From Bacillota bacterium (GTDB taxonomy: Bacteria > Bacillota > Clostridia > Lachnospirales > Bianqueaceae), in NCBI GenBank assembly GCA_017634575.1, contig JAGBND010000151.1:1-42107 (forward strand): DNA of 42,107 bases. Direction: 5' to 3'. The stretch's first letter is position 1. Every line of letters begins with the position of its first letter. Below, piece after piece: positions 31,682-40,830 of this stretch. The position numbers and the translations under genes were made by a program. Under the pieces are notes generated by a model. That model worked only from the letters and a program-made list of their open reading frames with translations, was not told the origin of the DNA and did no database searches.

Positions 31682-32668
31682 ATGGCTGCTTCAAAAAAGA
31701 AATCCTTCCGGGAAATTGCCAGGGAGCTTCATCTTTCTCCGGCAACCGTTTCCCGAATCGCTTCCGGAATCGGTCATTTTTCACCGGAGACCACAAAGCA
31801 GGTGACCGACGCACTGAAGGAAGAAGGCTATATTCTGGAAGAACCGTCAGCATCTCTTCCCGTGATTGCTGCCGTTGTCACCGATCTGGCAAATGAACTT
31901 TATAACAATATCCTGACCTGCCTGACCCGGTATTTGTCCCGCAAGGGCATCCTGCTTCAGATCTATCTCGAAAACCAGTCCCAGGAAACCCTGCTGGCTC
32001 AGCTCATCTCGGAAAAACCGGAGGGCATTATTCTGCTGGGCACGCCGCTTTCCAGACTCGTTTTGGATTCTTCTGTTCCTTTGATCCATGTGCTAAGCGG
32101 CTCACAGGCCTCTTATCACGGCAAAAGGTATGCCATTTTTTCCGATGAATATGTGGGCGGCCGGCTGGCGGCCAGACAGTTTATCGAAAACGGCTGTTTT
32201 CTTCCGGTGATCTTGAATAACCGCCACACCTCCCAGGGGGACTCCCTGCGCATCAAGGGTTTTCTGGATGAGTGGGCCGGCGCCGGGAAAAATACCGAAG
32301 ATATCTATATCCACGACGGCGAGCCATTTAAATCCGCCTTTTTTTCCGCCCACGATATCATAGCCTACCTGAAGGCCAAGGGGCAAAGCTTCGATGCCGT
32401 GTTTGCCTGCAGCGACTGGCGGGCCTACGGTGCGCTGGTTGCGCTTCGGGAGATGAACTGCCTGGTTCCGGAGGAGGTAAAGGTCATTGGCTTTGACGGC
32501 GAACGGGTTTCCCGCTACTGTGAAAAGCCTTTTACCACCATCCAGCAAAACCCCGATATGATCGCCACCGCCGCCATGGAAATGCTTCTTGCCCTGATCC
32601 ACCAGACCCCTGTCAAGGATGAGCTTCAGCTGATTCCCGTCCAGGTGCAGCGGGGAATGAGCGTTTGA
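31682..32668 (+). CDS. LacI family transcriptional regulator
   Basis: 328 residues. N-terminal HTH SFREIARELHLSPATVSRIASG, with the hinge helix near 50; the hinge is less canonical than in LacI. The periplasmic-binding-like effector domain has VIAAVVTDLANELYNNILTCL, the EGIILLGTPL strand, a FACSDWRAYGALVAL segment and VKVIGFDGERVSRYCEKPFTTIQQN. It should bind a sugar or sugar phosphate and repress rpiB-alsE and itself through the operators at 31586-31619. An AGAGGGG site lies upstream of the ATG. Confidence 0.92.
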   Translation: MAASKKKSFREIARELHLSPATVSRIASGIGHFSPETTKQVTDALKEEGYILEEPSASLPVIAAVVTDLANELYNNILTCLTRYLSRKGILLQIYLENQSQETLLAQLISEKPEGIILLGTPLSRLVLDSSVPLIHVLSGSQASYHGKRYAIFSDEYVGGRLAARQFIENGCFLPVILNNRHTSQGDSLRIKGFLDEWAGAGKNTEDIYIHDGEPFKSAFFSAHDIIAYLKAKGQSFDAVFACSDWRAYGALVALREMNCLVPEEVKVIGFDGERVSRYCEKPFTTIQQNPDMIATAAMEMLLALIHQTPVKDELQLIPVQVQRGMSV

Positions 32669-32751
32669 TTCAGCCGCTAAAAAATCAATTTACCTTGCCT
32701 TGATGGATTGTATTGCTGCTTTTATTCACAAGACCGAAATGGAGGCCATCG

Positions 32752-33510
32752 ATGATCAGTCTTCTGTTTCTTGTTCTTTACATTCTTTGCAGTCTCGGCG
32801 ACTGCCTTTGGGCAGATAAACGAAGCCGTCTGAAAAACGGCACCCTGGAAGAAGCCTCGGTTAAAAGCTTTTATCTGAAGCTCTATACCCGTCGCTTCAG
32901 GGTTTTGAAATTTACACTGATGCCCTTGCTTCTTTGCTTCTATCTGGCTTCTTCGTACTGGGGCTGGCCTTTTGCCATATCCTTCCTGCCAAAGCCGCCG
33001 CTCATCTATATTGTTTTGGCTTTGCTGTTTGGCTGGCTGGGGGATATTCTGCTGGAGCTGTCTTCCAGGTATTTTGCTCTGGGACTTGCTTCCTTTTTAC
33101 TGGGACATATCTTCTACTGTCTGGCATTCTTTCTATCCGCCGGCGCAGGCTCCATCTTCTCCGCAGACAGCGTCATGCCCTTTATTTTGCTTGGCCTGCT
33201 GGCCGCCTTGTGCGTGCTCTACAGCGTCCTGATGATCCGGCATCTGCTGTTTCTGCCGCAAACCAGCAAGCTTCGTCTGCCCCTGGTGCTTTATCTGTTT
33301 ATGCTGATTCTGCTGGTTTTTTCTTCCGGCATTTTCCTGTTTATGACCCGCAGCGCGGGGGCCCTGATCTGCCTGATCGGCGCTTTGCTGTTTATCACAT
33401 CTGACTCGATTCTTGCCTTCCGCCTGTTTAAGAACGGAAAAGAGCGGTGGATTATGCCCACCTATACCCTCGCCCAGCTGGCTATTATCCTGGGGATGCT
33501 GATCGGCTAA
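32752..33510 (+). CDS. YhhN/TMEM86 family membrane protein
   Basis: 252 residues from the ATG at 32752 (ATGGAGGCCATCG upstream); the frame also reaches 32713. About eight hydrophobic segments. The family's paired acidic motifs are visible: FGWLGDILLEL in the first half and LFITSDSILAF in the second. Animal TMEM86B is a lysoplasmalogenase; bacterial YhhN proteins are mostly uncharacterised, though anaerobic Clostridia do contain plasmalogens, so a role in ether-lipid turnover is plausible. Single gene between lacI and the ileS leader. Confidence 0.82.
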   Translation: MISLLFLVLYILCSLGDCLWADKRSRLKNGTLEEASVKSFYLKLYTRRFRVLKFTLMPLLLCFYLASSYWGWPFAISFLPKPPLIYIVLALLFGWLGDILLELSSRYFALGLASFLLGHIFYCLAFFLSAGAGSIFSADSVMPFILLGLLAALCVLYSVLMIRHLLFLPQTSKLRLPLVLYLFMLILLVFSSGIFLFMTRSAGALICLIGALLFITSDSILAFRLFKNGKERWIMPTYTLAQLAIILGMLIG

Positions 33511-33534
33511 GCCGGAAAGGGCGCGAGTATTTAC

Positions 33535-33564
33535 TTGACACAGAGCCTCATGGCATGGTAAAAT
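33535..33564 (+). promoter_or_regulatory. Promoter of ileS
   Basis: Consensus TTGACA (33535-33540), an 18-bp spacer and TAAAAT (33559-33564), about 25 bp after the YhhN gene stop. Confidence 0.85.
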
Positions 33565-33571
33565 ATCGGAT

Positions 33572-33822
33572 ACTGGCTTTGATGGAGAGTGAAACGGCGC
33601 CTGCTTTTTCAGAGAGTATCCGGTTGGTGAAAGGATATAAAGCCCGCCTTTTCTGATCACTCCTGAGCCTGACTGTGAACAGAACCGCCCGCGGATTCCC
33701 AGTAGCAGATCACGGCACGTCCCGTTACAGACGAAGATCTTGCCTGAGATCGAAAAGAGCGCCAATCAGGGTGGTACCACGTAAACTACGTCCCTGCAGA
33801 TTTATTCTGCAGGGACATTTTT
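33572..33822 (+). promoter_or_regulatory. T-box leader, isoleucine specific
   Basis: T-box sequence AGGGTGGTACCACG at 33768-33781, close to the consensus AGGGTGGNACCGCG. Stem I features are AGAGAG (33611-33616) and GGTTGGTGAAAG (33622-33633). The specifier ATC (Ile) is at 33656-33658, just before ACTCCTGAGC. The terminator is TCCCTGCAGA/TCTGCAGGGA (33791-33800 with 33806-33815) plus T5. Uncharged tRNA-Ile pairs with the specifier and T-box bulge and favours the antiterminator, so ileS is switched on when isoleucine is scarce. Confidence 0.95.
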
Positions 33823-33894
33823 GCTTGTTAAGAATCCGTTCAGAATTAAAGCAGAAGATTCTGAACCGTTACATACTATAAAAGGAGCAGATTT

Positions 33895-36800
33895 ATGTAT
33901 CAGAAAGTCGCAACGGACATGAATTTCACGGAGCGCGAAAACCGCGTGCTGGATTTCTGGAAGGACCAGCACATCTTCGAGCAATCGCTGGCGCTTCGAA
34001 AAGACGCCCCCACCTTTACCTTCTATGACGGTCCCCCAACCGCAAACGGAAAGCCCCACATCGGCCACGTGCTGACCCGCGTCATCAAAGACATGATCCC
34101 CCGCTACCGCACCATGAAGGGATATATGGTGCCCCGCAAGGCAGGCTGGGATACCCACGGACTGCCGGTGGAGCTGGAAATCGAAAAGGCCCTCGGCCTT
34201 TCCGGCAAAGAGCAGATTGAAGCCTACGGCATGGCCCCCTTTATCCAGAAATGCAAGGAAAGCGTTTGGAAATACCAGGGCATGTGGGAAGAGTTTTCCG
34301 GCAAGGTCGGCTTCTGGGCCGATATGGAACACCCCTATGTCACCTATCATGACGACTTCATCGAGTCCGAGTGGTGGGCGCTCAAACAGATTTACGACAA
34401 AGGCCTGCTCTACAAGGGCTTTAAGATCGTGCCCTACTGCCCTCGCTGCGGAACCCCGCTCTCTTCTCACGAGGTCGCTCAGGGCTACAAGAACGTAAAA
34501 GAGCGTTCTGCCGTCGTCCGCTTTAAGGTAAAAGGCGAGGATGCCTATTTCCTGGCCTGGACCACCACCCCCTGGACGCTTCCTTCCAACGTCGGTCTTT
34601 GCGTCAATCCGCAGGAGACCTACTGCAAGGTCAAGGCAGCGGATGGCTATACCTACTATATAGCCGGAGCCCTGCTGGATAAGGTGCTGGGATCCCTTGC
34701 CCGCGAGGGTGAAAAGGCTTATGAAATTCTGGAACAGTACAAAGGCACCGATCTGGAATACAAGGAATACGAGCCTTTATTTGCCTGCGCCGCTGAGGTC
34801 GCTGCCAAACAGCATAAAAAAGGCCACTTCGTAACCTGTGACGACTATGTTACCATGTCCGACGGAACCGGCATCGTCCATATTGCCCCGGCCTTTGGTG
34901 AAGACGACGCCAAGGTGGGCCGCAAATACGATCTTCCTTTCGTCCAGCTGGTGGATGGCCGCGGCAACATGACGGACAACACCCCATATGGCGGTCTGTT
35001 TGTCAAAGACGCCGATCCCAAGATCCTGGTGGATCTGGAAAAACAGGGCCTGCTCTTTGACGCGCCGAAGTTTGAACACGACTATCCCTTCTGCTGGCGC
35101 TGCGATACGCCCCTGCTTTACTATGCCCGGGAATCCTGGTTTATCAAGATGACCGATGTAAAAGAAGACCTGATCCGCAACAACAACCAGATTAACTGGA
35201 TCCCGGAATCCATCGGCAAGGGCCGTTTCGGCGACTGGCTGGAGAACATCCAGGATTGGGGCATCTCCCGCAACCGTTACTGGGGAACCCCATTAAATAT
35301 CTGGGAATGCCCGGACTGCGGAAAGCGCACCGCCATCGGCAGCCGGCAGGAACTGAAGGAGAGGGCCATCAACTGGCCTGACGCCGGCACCGTTTTGGGA
35401 AGCCCCAGCTCCGATCCTTCCAAGGAGGCCTGCAACGTTGAGCTTCACCGTCCTTACATCGATGAGATTCAGGTCCGCTGCGAATGCGGCGGCTGCATGA
35501 AACGTGTTCCGGAGGTCATCGACTGCTGGTTTGACTCCGGCGCCATGCCTTACGCCCAGCATCACTATCCCTTTGAAAACAAAGAGCTCTTCGAGCAGCA
35601 GTTCCCGGCACAGTTCATTTCCGAAGCCGTCGACCAGACAAGAGGCTGGTTCTATTCCCTGCTGGCCGAATCCACGCTGCTGTTCAACAAGCCCGCCTAC
35701 GAGAATGTCATTGTGTTAGGCCTGGTGCTGGATGGCGACGGACAGAAAATGTCCAAGTCCAAGGGCAACGCGGTGGATCCCATGGAAGCCCTCGGCAAAT
35801 ACGGCGCTGACGCGATCCGCTGGTACTTCTACATCAATTCCGCGCCCTGGCTGCCCAACCGTTTCCACGACAAGGCCGTGGTCGAATCCCAGAGAAAGTT
35901 CCTTCGTCCTTTATGGAACACCTATGCCTTCTATGTGCTCTACGCTGAAATCGATCAGTTTGATCCCACCAAATATGCCTTGGAGTACGATAAGCTGTCC
36001 GTTATGGACAAATGGATTCTTTCCAAGCTGAACTCTGTGGTGAAAGCCGTGGATCACGATCTGGAAAACTACATGATTCCCGAGGCCGCCAGAGAGCTGC
36101 AGAGCTTTGTGGATGATCTGTCCAACTGGTATGTGCGCCGCGGCCGCGAGCGTTACTGGGCAAAAGGCATGGAGCAGGACAAGATCAACGCCTATATGAC
36201 CCTGTATCACGCCCTGGTCACCATCTGCAAGGCTGCCGCTCCCATGATTCCCTTTATGACAGAGGATATCTACCGCAACCTGGTGGTGGGCATCGATCCT
36301 TCCGCGCCCTCCAGCATCCATCTTTGCGATTATCCTTCCGTAAACGAGGCCTGGATCGATGAAGCGCTGGAGAAATCCATGGAGGAAGTTCTCTCCGTCA
36401 CCACCCTTGGCCGCGCAGCCCGCAACCTTTCCAATATCAAGAACCGTCAGCCCCTCTCCAAGATGTTCGTCCAGGCGCCGGAAGCCCTGGCCGACTACTT
36501 CTGCGAGATCATCGCTGACGAGCTGAATATTAAAGAAGTTGAATTTACCGCAGATGCCAGCAAATTTGTCAGCTACACCTTCAAGCCTCAGCTTCGCACC
36601 GTAGGTCCAAAATACGGCAAGCTGCTGGGCAAGATCCGCGCGGCCCTGTCCGAAATTTCCGATGGCCAGGCTGCCTACAAGACCCTTACCGGCGGCGGCG
36701 CCCTCACCTTCGACTTTGATGGCCAGAAGGTTGAGCTCTTTGAGGCGGATGTGCTGGCCGAAATGAGTCAGGTCCCGGGCTTTGTCGCCCAGTCCGAGGG

Positions 36801-37101
36801 AGCCATCACCGTTGCTCTGGACACCAACCTGACCAATGCGCTGATTGAAGAAGGCTTTGTCAACGAGCTGACCTCCAAGCTGCAGACCATGCGCAAGGAA
36901 GCCGGTTTCGAGGTCACCGACCATATTCAGATTTATATGGCTGAGAACGATAAGCTTTCCGCCATTTTCAGCGCCAACGCTGCGCAGATCAAGGCAGATA
37001 CCCTCTGCGATGAAATCGTCTCCGCAGCCGATGAAACCTTCTATGTGAAAGATTGGGACATCAACGGCGTAAGCGCTACGCTGGGCGTGAAGAAAATCTA
37101 A
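33895..37101 (+). CDS. ileS: Isoleucyl-tRNA synthetase
   Basis: 1068 residues, longer than E. coli IleS (938) and in line with the eukaryote-like long form found in many Clostridia. It has the class I HIGH motif PHIGHVL near residue 54, an editing domain with FLAWTTTPWTLPSNVGL, zinc-binding CPRCG near 182 and CPDCGKR near 470, and KMSKSKGNAVDP near 618. The anticodon-binding region follows, with a C-terminal DUF5915-like extension. It charges tRNA-Ile and edits valine. Some long-form enzymes are less sensitive to mupirocin, but that cannot be read here. Ribosome site AAAAGGAG. Confidence 0.97.
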   Translation: MYQKVATDMNFTERENRVLDFWKDQHIFEQSLALRKDAPTFTFYDGPPTANGKPHIGHVLTRVIKDMIPRYRTMKGYMVPRKAGWDTHGLPVELEIEKALGLSGKEQIEAYGMAPFIQKCKESVWKYQGMWEEFSGKVGFWADMEHPYVTYHDDFIESEWWALKQIYDKGLLYKGFKIVPYCPRCGTPLSSHEVAQGYKNVKERSAVVRFKVKGEDAYFLAWTTTPWTLPSNVGLCVNPQETYCKVKAADGYTYYIAGALLDKVLGSLAREGEKAYEILEQYKGTDLEYKEYEPLFACAAEVAAKQHKKGHFVTCDDYVTMSDGTGIVHIAPAFGEDDAKVGRKYDLPFVQLVDGRGNMTDNTPYGGLFVKDADPKILVDLEKQGLLFDAPKFEHDYPFCWRCDTPLLYYARESWFIKMTDVKEDLIRNNNQINWIPESIGKGRFGDWLENIQDWGISRNRYWGTPLNIWECPDCGKRTAIGSRQELKERAINWPDAGTVLGSPSSDPSKEACNVELHRPYIDEIQVRCECGGCMKRVPEVIDCWFDSGAMPYAQHHYPFENKELFEQQFPAQFISEAVDQTRGWFYSLLAESTLLFNKPAYENVIVLGLVLDGDGQKMSKSKGNAVDPMEALGKYGADAIRWYFYINSAPWLPNRFHDKAVVESQRKFLRPLWNTYAFYVLYAEIDQFDPTKYALEYDKLSVMDKWILSKLNSVVKAVDHDLENYMIPEAARELQSFVDDLSNWYVRRGRERYWAKGMEQDKINAYMTLYHALVTICKAAAPMIPFMTEDIYRNLVVGIDPSAPSSIHLCDYPSVNEAWIDEALEKSMEEVLSVTTLGRAARNLSNIKNRQPLSKMFVQAPEALADYFCEIIADELNIKEVEFTADASKFVSYTFKPQLRTVGPKYGKLLGKIRAALSEISDGQAAYKTLTGGGALTFDFDGQKVELFEADVLAEMSQVPGFVAQSEGAITVALDTNLTNALIEEGFVNELTSKLQTMRKEAGFEVTDHIQIYMAENDKLSAIFSANAAQIKADTLCDEIVSAADETFYVKDWDINGVSATLGVKKI

Positions 37102-37105
37102 AAAA

Positions 37106-37144
37106 ATTCCCCCGTTTGGGGGATTTTTTTTGCTCAAACGGGGG
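37106..37144. terminator. Terminator with two alternative hairpins
   Basis: TCCCCC-GTTT-GGGGGA followed by seven to eight T residues (37108-37131) ends ileS. A second overlapping pairing is possible: CCCCCGTTTG (37109-37118) with CAAACGGGGG (37135-37144). The latter is usable on the minus strand to terminate the ABM-domain gene. Confidence 0.88.
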
Positions 37145-37152
37145 CTGTCTGT

Positions 37153-37479
37153 TTATTGCCGGATAAATTGGTTTTCCGATTCCGGCGTTTCCGCATCCAC
37201 ATATCTGGCGGCGCTCATGTGCAGATCATATTTATCTCTGAGCGCAGCCAGGGTCTGCATCATGGGGGAGGCGTGATGAATATCAATCGCTTCCTGGTTT
37301 TCCCAGCTGTCGATCAGCAGCACGGTTTCCGGATCTTCCAGGGATTGATAATACTCATACCGAAGATTTCCCGCCTCCGCGCGGATTTTGGAGACGGTTC
37401 CGCTTTCCATCATCTCCCTGGCAAACTTCAGGGCATTGCCATTTTCTCCCGTATATCTTAAATTAACCGTAAGCGCCAT
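37153..37479 (-). CDS. ABM-domain (YgiN-like) small protein
   Basis: 108 residues with the antibiotic-biosynthesis monooxygenase fold pattern: LTVNLRYTGENGNALKFAREMM, then GNLRYEYYQSLEDPETVLLIDSWENQEAIDIHHASPMMQTL. Relatives act as quinol or heme-related monooxygenases, but many have no known role and anaerobes carry several. AGGAGG ribosome site; 12 bp after the metal-exporter gene, so it ends a three-gene operon. Cytosolic. Confidence 0.85.
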   Translation of the reverse strand: MALTVNLRYTGENGNALKFAREMMESGTVSKIRAEAGNLRYEYYQSLEDPETVLLIDSWENQEAIDIHHASPMMQTLAALRDKYDLHMSAARYVDAETPESENQFIRQ

Positions 37480-37491
37480 CTTAACCTCCTA

Positions 37492-38328
37492 TTAAAACAT
37501 CAGCCCCAGCAGCACGCCGGCCACCACACTGCATACATACAAAAGCCCGGTTATTTTAAAATTGCCGAACATGTGCCGGTGCTGCCTGAAGAGCACCACC
37601 AGGCCCACGCCCGCATTGGCCGAGAGACCGGCGATCAGGGCTCCCGCATGAATGACGTCGTTCAGATACAGCTCCGTTAAAAGCACCGAGGCGCTGCAGC
37701 TGGGCACCAGCCCGATCAGAGCGGCAATCAGCTCGGACAGCACCGGGACATCCGGAAGTAGTCTGCTGAAAAAGTCTGCCCCGCCAAGCTCAAAGGCCAG
37801 ATTCAGCAAAAATGTGACAATCAGAATGACGCCCATGACCTTTAAGCAATGAATACCCGCAGAGGCCCAGACATTGTGGCTTTCACAGTCGCAGTGGTCC
37901 TGCTCGCAGATCTCTTCGATATGCATCTCGGTATGTCCGTGAAAGACAAAATCCACCAGGTATCCGAAAACCAGTCCGGCGGCAAATTTCGCCAGCAGCA
38001 GTTTAAAGAGCACCCCGGCCTGGGCGCCTTCGGAGATCATCAGCGGCAGCATCTCGTCCGAGGTAGACATAAACACCGCAATCAGGGTTCCCAGGGTTGC
38101 CACGCCGCCTGCATAAAAGCCGGCAATAGCCCCGGAAAAGCCGCACTGGGGCACCACCCCCAGGGCAGCGCCCAAAAGCGGCCCTGCCTTGCCCACTTTG
38201 GCAATCGCCTGGTTCATCTTCTCCCCTGCATGATGCTCCAGCACCTCCATCAGCAAATAGGCAAGGTACAGAATCGGAGCCATCTTCAGGGCGTCAAGAA
38301 GCGTATCCAGTAAAACATCTAAGACCAT
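37492..38328 (-). CDS. 10-TM heavy-metal exporter family (ArsP_2-like, putative Mn/As transporter)
   Basis: 278 residues, about 8-10 hydrophobic segments in two related halves: GVVPQCGFSGAIAGFYAGG near 57-75 and GLVPSCSASVLLTELYL in the second half, each with a Pro-x-Cys in a membrane segment. Between the halves a loop (130-151) is packed with His, Cys, Glu and Asp, likely a metal-sensing or metal-handling loop. I recognise the family called putative manganese transporter or 10-TM exporter; the metal is not established. Plasma membrane. It lies between the MFS and ABM genes with gaps of 14 and 12 bp. Confidence 0.82.
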   Translation of the reverse strand: MVLDVLLDTLLDALKMAPILYLAYLLMEVLEHHAGEKMNQAIAKVGKAGPLLGAALGVVPQCGFSGAIAGFYAGGVATLGTLIAVFMSTSDEMLPLMISEGAQAGVLFKLLLAKFAAGLVFGYLVDFVFHGHTEMHIEEICEQDHCDCESHNVWASAGIHCLKVMGVILIVTFLLNLAFELGGADFFSRLLPDVPVLSELIAALIGLVPSCSASVLLTELYLNDVIHAGALIAGLSANAGVGLVVLFRQHRHMFGNFKITGLLYVCSVVAGVLLGLMF

Positions 38329-38342
38329 TCACTTTTTCCTTT

Positions 38343-39902
38343 TTACATATCTTCATCCAGCGCCTCAAGACCTTTTTTCGCTTCAGGCCTGGAGTCGCCG
38401 TGTTTCACAAGGAGCATGGTCGGGATCGCCAGAGCTACAAAGATCACCGCGTAGGGGAAGAGAATCCGCATGCCAAAGCGATCCATCAAAAAGCCGGAAA
38501 TAATCGGCGTAATCACCTGAGCCGCCATCGAAGCGGTGTAGTAAAAGCCGGTGTATCGGCCCACGTCCGCGCCGGAGCACATCTCCACCACCATGGGGAA
38601 TGAGTTGACATTGATCGTTGCCCAGGCGATGCCGGCCAGCGCAAACATGCAGTTCATCAGCAGGGTGGGGCTGTCGGAATTCATCAAGGCAGCCGCCAGG
38701 AAGGCCACCGCCAGCATCACTACGCCGGCGATAATCGTTTTCTTGCGTCCGATTTTGCTGGCCACAATACCCACCGGAAGGTAGGCAAGAATCGCTGCGC
38801 CCTGCGCAATAATCAGGGTCATGTTGTAATCTTTATGCAGAATATTGCTGGCATATACGCTGTACTTGGAGGTGACGGCGTTGTAGCCCATAAACCAGAG
38901 CACAATCGAGGCCAGGATAAAGATCAGCGATCTTCTCTGGGCAGCGCCCAGCTTGTTCTTTCCGGCATTCTCGGCAGAGGCCTCTTCCTCGTCCGCAATG
39001 CCGAATTCCCGTTCCTTTTCTTCCCGGTCCTTCACAAACAAGGGTTCCCGGACGGAAAGCATGAAAATGCCCAGCGCCGCCAGCATAATTCCGGCAATCG
39101 TGCAGAAGAATCCGGTATAAGGCATCAGAGAATTCTTAACCGAGCTGGTGGCAAAAACCATGCCCAGCCCCAGCACCAGGATGCCGCCTGCCGACCCCAT
39201 CAGGTTGATGATCGCATTGGCCTTGGAACGAAGCGGCTTCATGGTCACATCCGGCATGAGCGCCACCGCGGGCGAACGGAACGTGGCCATAGCAATCAGG
39301 GTCACCAGCAAAAAGACAACAAACAAAACCAGAGGAAGCACCTGTTCCCGTGTCACGCCGGCGGCAAAGGCCTGGCGGGCCGGAACCACATAGTTCGTGT
39401 AGGCGTGATTGGTAACGGTCTTTCCGTTCTCGCTCTGGATCTGGGAACGGATGGCTGAAAATTCATCTTCCGTATAGATATCCGCCAGAACAAAGCTCTC
39501 TCCTTCCGGCGTAATCAGCTGGACGTCCTTTTCCTGCTGATAAATAACAGAAAGGGCCTGGGCGTCATCAATCTTGGCCACCGCCTGCAAATGGGACAGC
39601 TGCAGGCCGTCCACCAAAGACAAGGCCACGAAGGACAGGGCGGCCGCGATGGTTCCGATTAAAATAAAAGGCGTGCGCCTGCCCAGCTTGCTGGTGCATT
39701 TATCGGAAATGGCGCCAAAGAGCGGCAGCATGAACAGCGCCAGGATATTGTCCAGAGCCATAATCAGGCCGGACCAGGTTTGGCTCATGCCGAACTTATT
39801 GGTCAGGATCAAAGGGATTGTGGTGTCATATGCCTGCCAGAAAGCACAGATCAGGAAAAATGCAAATCCAACACAAATCGTACGGAAATAATTCAGCTTC
39901 AT
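38343..39902 (-). CDS. MFS transporter, sucrose/SLC45-like
   Basis: 519 residues from the ATG at 39902 (GGGAGGA upstream); the frame runs to 39944. Twelve membrane segments, with MFS motif A as FGAISDKCTSKLGRRTPFILIG, close to the GRRTPF form of SLC45/GPH-type sugar transporters. There is an unusually long soluble insert, about 90 residues (roughly 105-190), after the third or fourth helix, and a charged central loop (REEKEREFGIADEEEASAEN). Probably a sugar-cation symporter; substrate unknown. It is the first gene of the operon with the metal-exporter-like and ABM genes. Confidence 0.87.
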   Translation of the reverse strand: MKLNYFRTICVGFAFFLICAFWQAYDTTIPLILTNKFGMSQTWSGLIMALDNILALFMLPLFGAISDKCTSKLGRRTPFILIGTIAAALSFVALSLVDGLQLSHLQAVAKIDDAQALSVIYQQEKDVQLITPEGESFVLADIYTEDEFSAIRSQIQSENGKTVTNHAYTNYVVPARQAFAAGVTREQVLPLVLFVVFLLVTLIAMATFRSPAVALMPDVTMKPLRSKANAIINLMGSAGGILVLGLGMVFATSSVKNSLMPYTGFFCTIAGIMLAALGIFMLSVREPLFVKDREEKEREFGIADEEEASAENAGKNKLGAAQRRSLIFILASIVLWFMGYNAVTSKYSVYASNILHKDYNMTLIIAQGAAILAYLPVGIVASKIGRKKTIIAGVVMLAVAFLAAALMNSDSPTLLMNCMFALAGIAWATINVNSFPMVVEMCSGADVGRYTGFYYTASMAAQVITPIISGFLMDRFGMRILFPYAVIFVALAIPTMLLVKHGDSRPEAKKGLEALDEDM

Positions 39903-40007
39903 TTTGAAAATCCTCCCGCTTCTCATCATTTTATCATGAACCATGGAAAAATGCTATATCATGTGTTAAAATAAGGGACGGACTTTCAGTTCAACAGGAG
40001 GATTGAC

Positions 40008-40826
40008 ATGAGTAATAAATTGTTTGGTTTTATCAGCGGCGCGGGCTCTATGCTGGGCATTGGCGCCTTCCTTTGCGCGCCGGCCAAAGTGGATGAAGAA
40101 GCCTATGCGCCGTTTCAGAACCGGAACTTTGCCCACAGAGGCCTTCACAACCTGGAAAAGGGCATTCCGGAAAACTCTATTGCAGCCTTTAACGCCGCCT
40201 GCGAAGCCGGTTATGGCTCCGAGCTGGATGTGCAGCTGACCAAAGACGGTCAGGTTGTGGTCTTCCACGACGATGATCTAAAACGCGTCTGCGGCGTGGA
40301 TGCCCGGGTGGACTCCAAAACTCTGGAAGAGCTGGAAGAGCTCCGGCTGCTGGGAACCGAGCAGGGAATCCCGCTTTTCACCGAGGTTCTGGCTGCGGTA
40401 AACGGCCGCGCGCCTTTGATTGTTGAGCTTAAAACCGGTCCCCAAAACGATGAGCTTTGCGAGAAAACCTATGAAATCCTGGCCGGTTACGAGGGCGAAT
40501 ACTGTATCGAGAGCTTTGATCCCCGCATCGTCAGCTGGTTCAGAAAAAATGCCCCGGAAATTGTGCGCGGCCAGCTTGCCTGCAGCATCGAAGGCTACGG
40601 AAAATCCGAGAACAAGGTCATGAGTTATCTGATGTCCCGATGCCTGCTGAATTTCCTGGGCAGACCGCAGTTTATTGCCTATGAAATCACAGCCATGCCG
40701 CTTCCGGTTAAAGCTGCCCTGAAGATGGGCGCCAAAAATGTCTGCTGGACCAGCAAGAACGCCTCTAACGAAGAAGGCCGCGATACCGTCATTTTCGAAG
40801 GCTACGAGCCTACAATCTGGTTCTAG
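40008..40826 (+). CDS. Glycerophosphodiester phosphodiesterase family protein
   Basis: 272 residues. One N-terminal hydrophobic segment (LFGFISGAGSMLGIGAFLC) probably anchors it to the membrane. The GDPD catalytic motifs follow: AHRG (H43), PENS, ELDVQLTKDG (E72, D74), FHDDDLKRVC (H87), IVELKTG and ESFDPRIVSWF. It hydrolyses glycerophosphodiesters, giving glycerol 3-phosphate and an alcohol. AGGAGG ribosome site. Divergent from the MFS gene; ends 4 bp from the convergent nuclease gene. Confidence 0.93.
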   Translation: MSNKLFGFISGAGSMLGIGAFLCAPAKVDEEAYAPFQNRNFAHRGLHNLEKGIPENSIAAFNAACEAGYGSELDVQLTKDGQVVVFHDDDLKRVCGVDARVDSKTLEELEELRLLGTEQGIPLFTEVLAAVNGRAPLIVELKTGPQNDELCEKTYEILAGYEGEYCIESFDPRIVSWFRKNAPEIVRGQLACSIEGYGKSENKVMSYLMSRCLLNFLGRPQFIAYEITAMPLPVKAALKMGAKNVCWTSKNASNEEGRDTVIFEGYEPTIWF

Positions 40827-40830
40827 ATTT

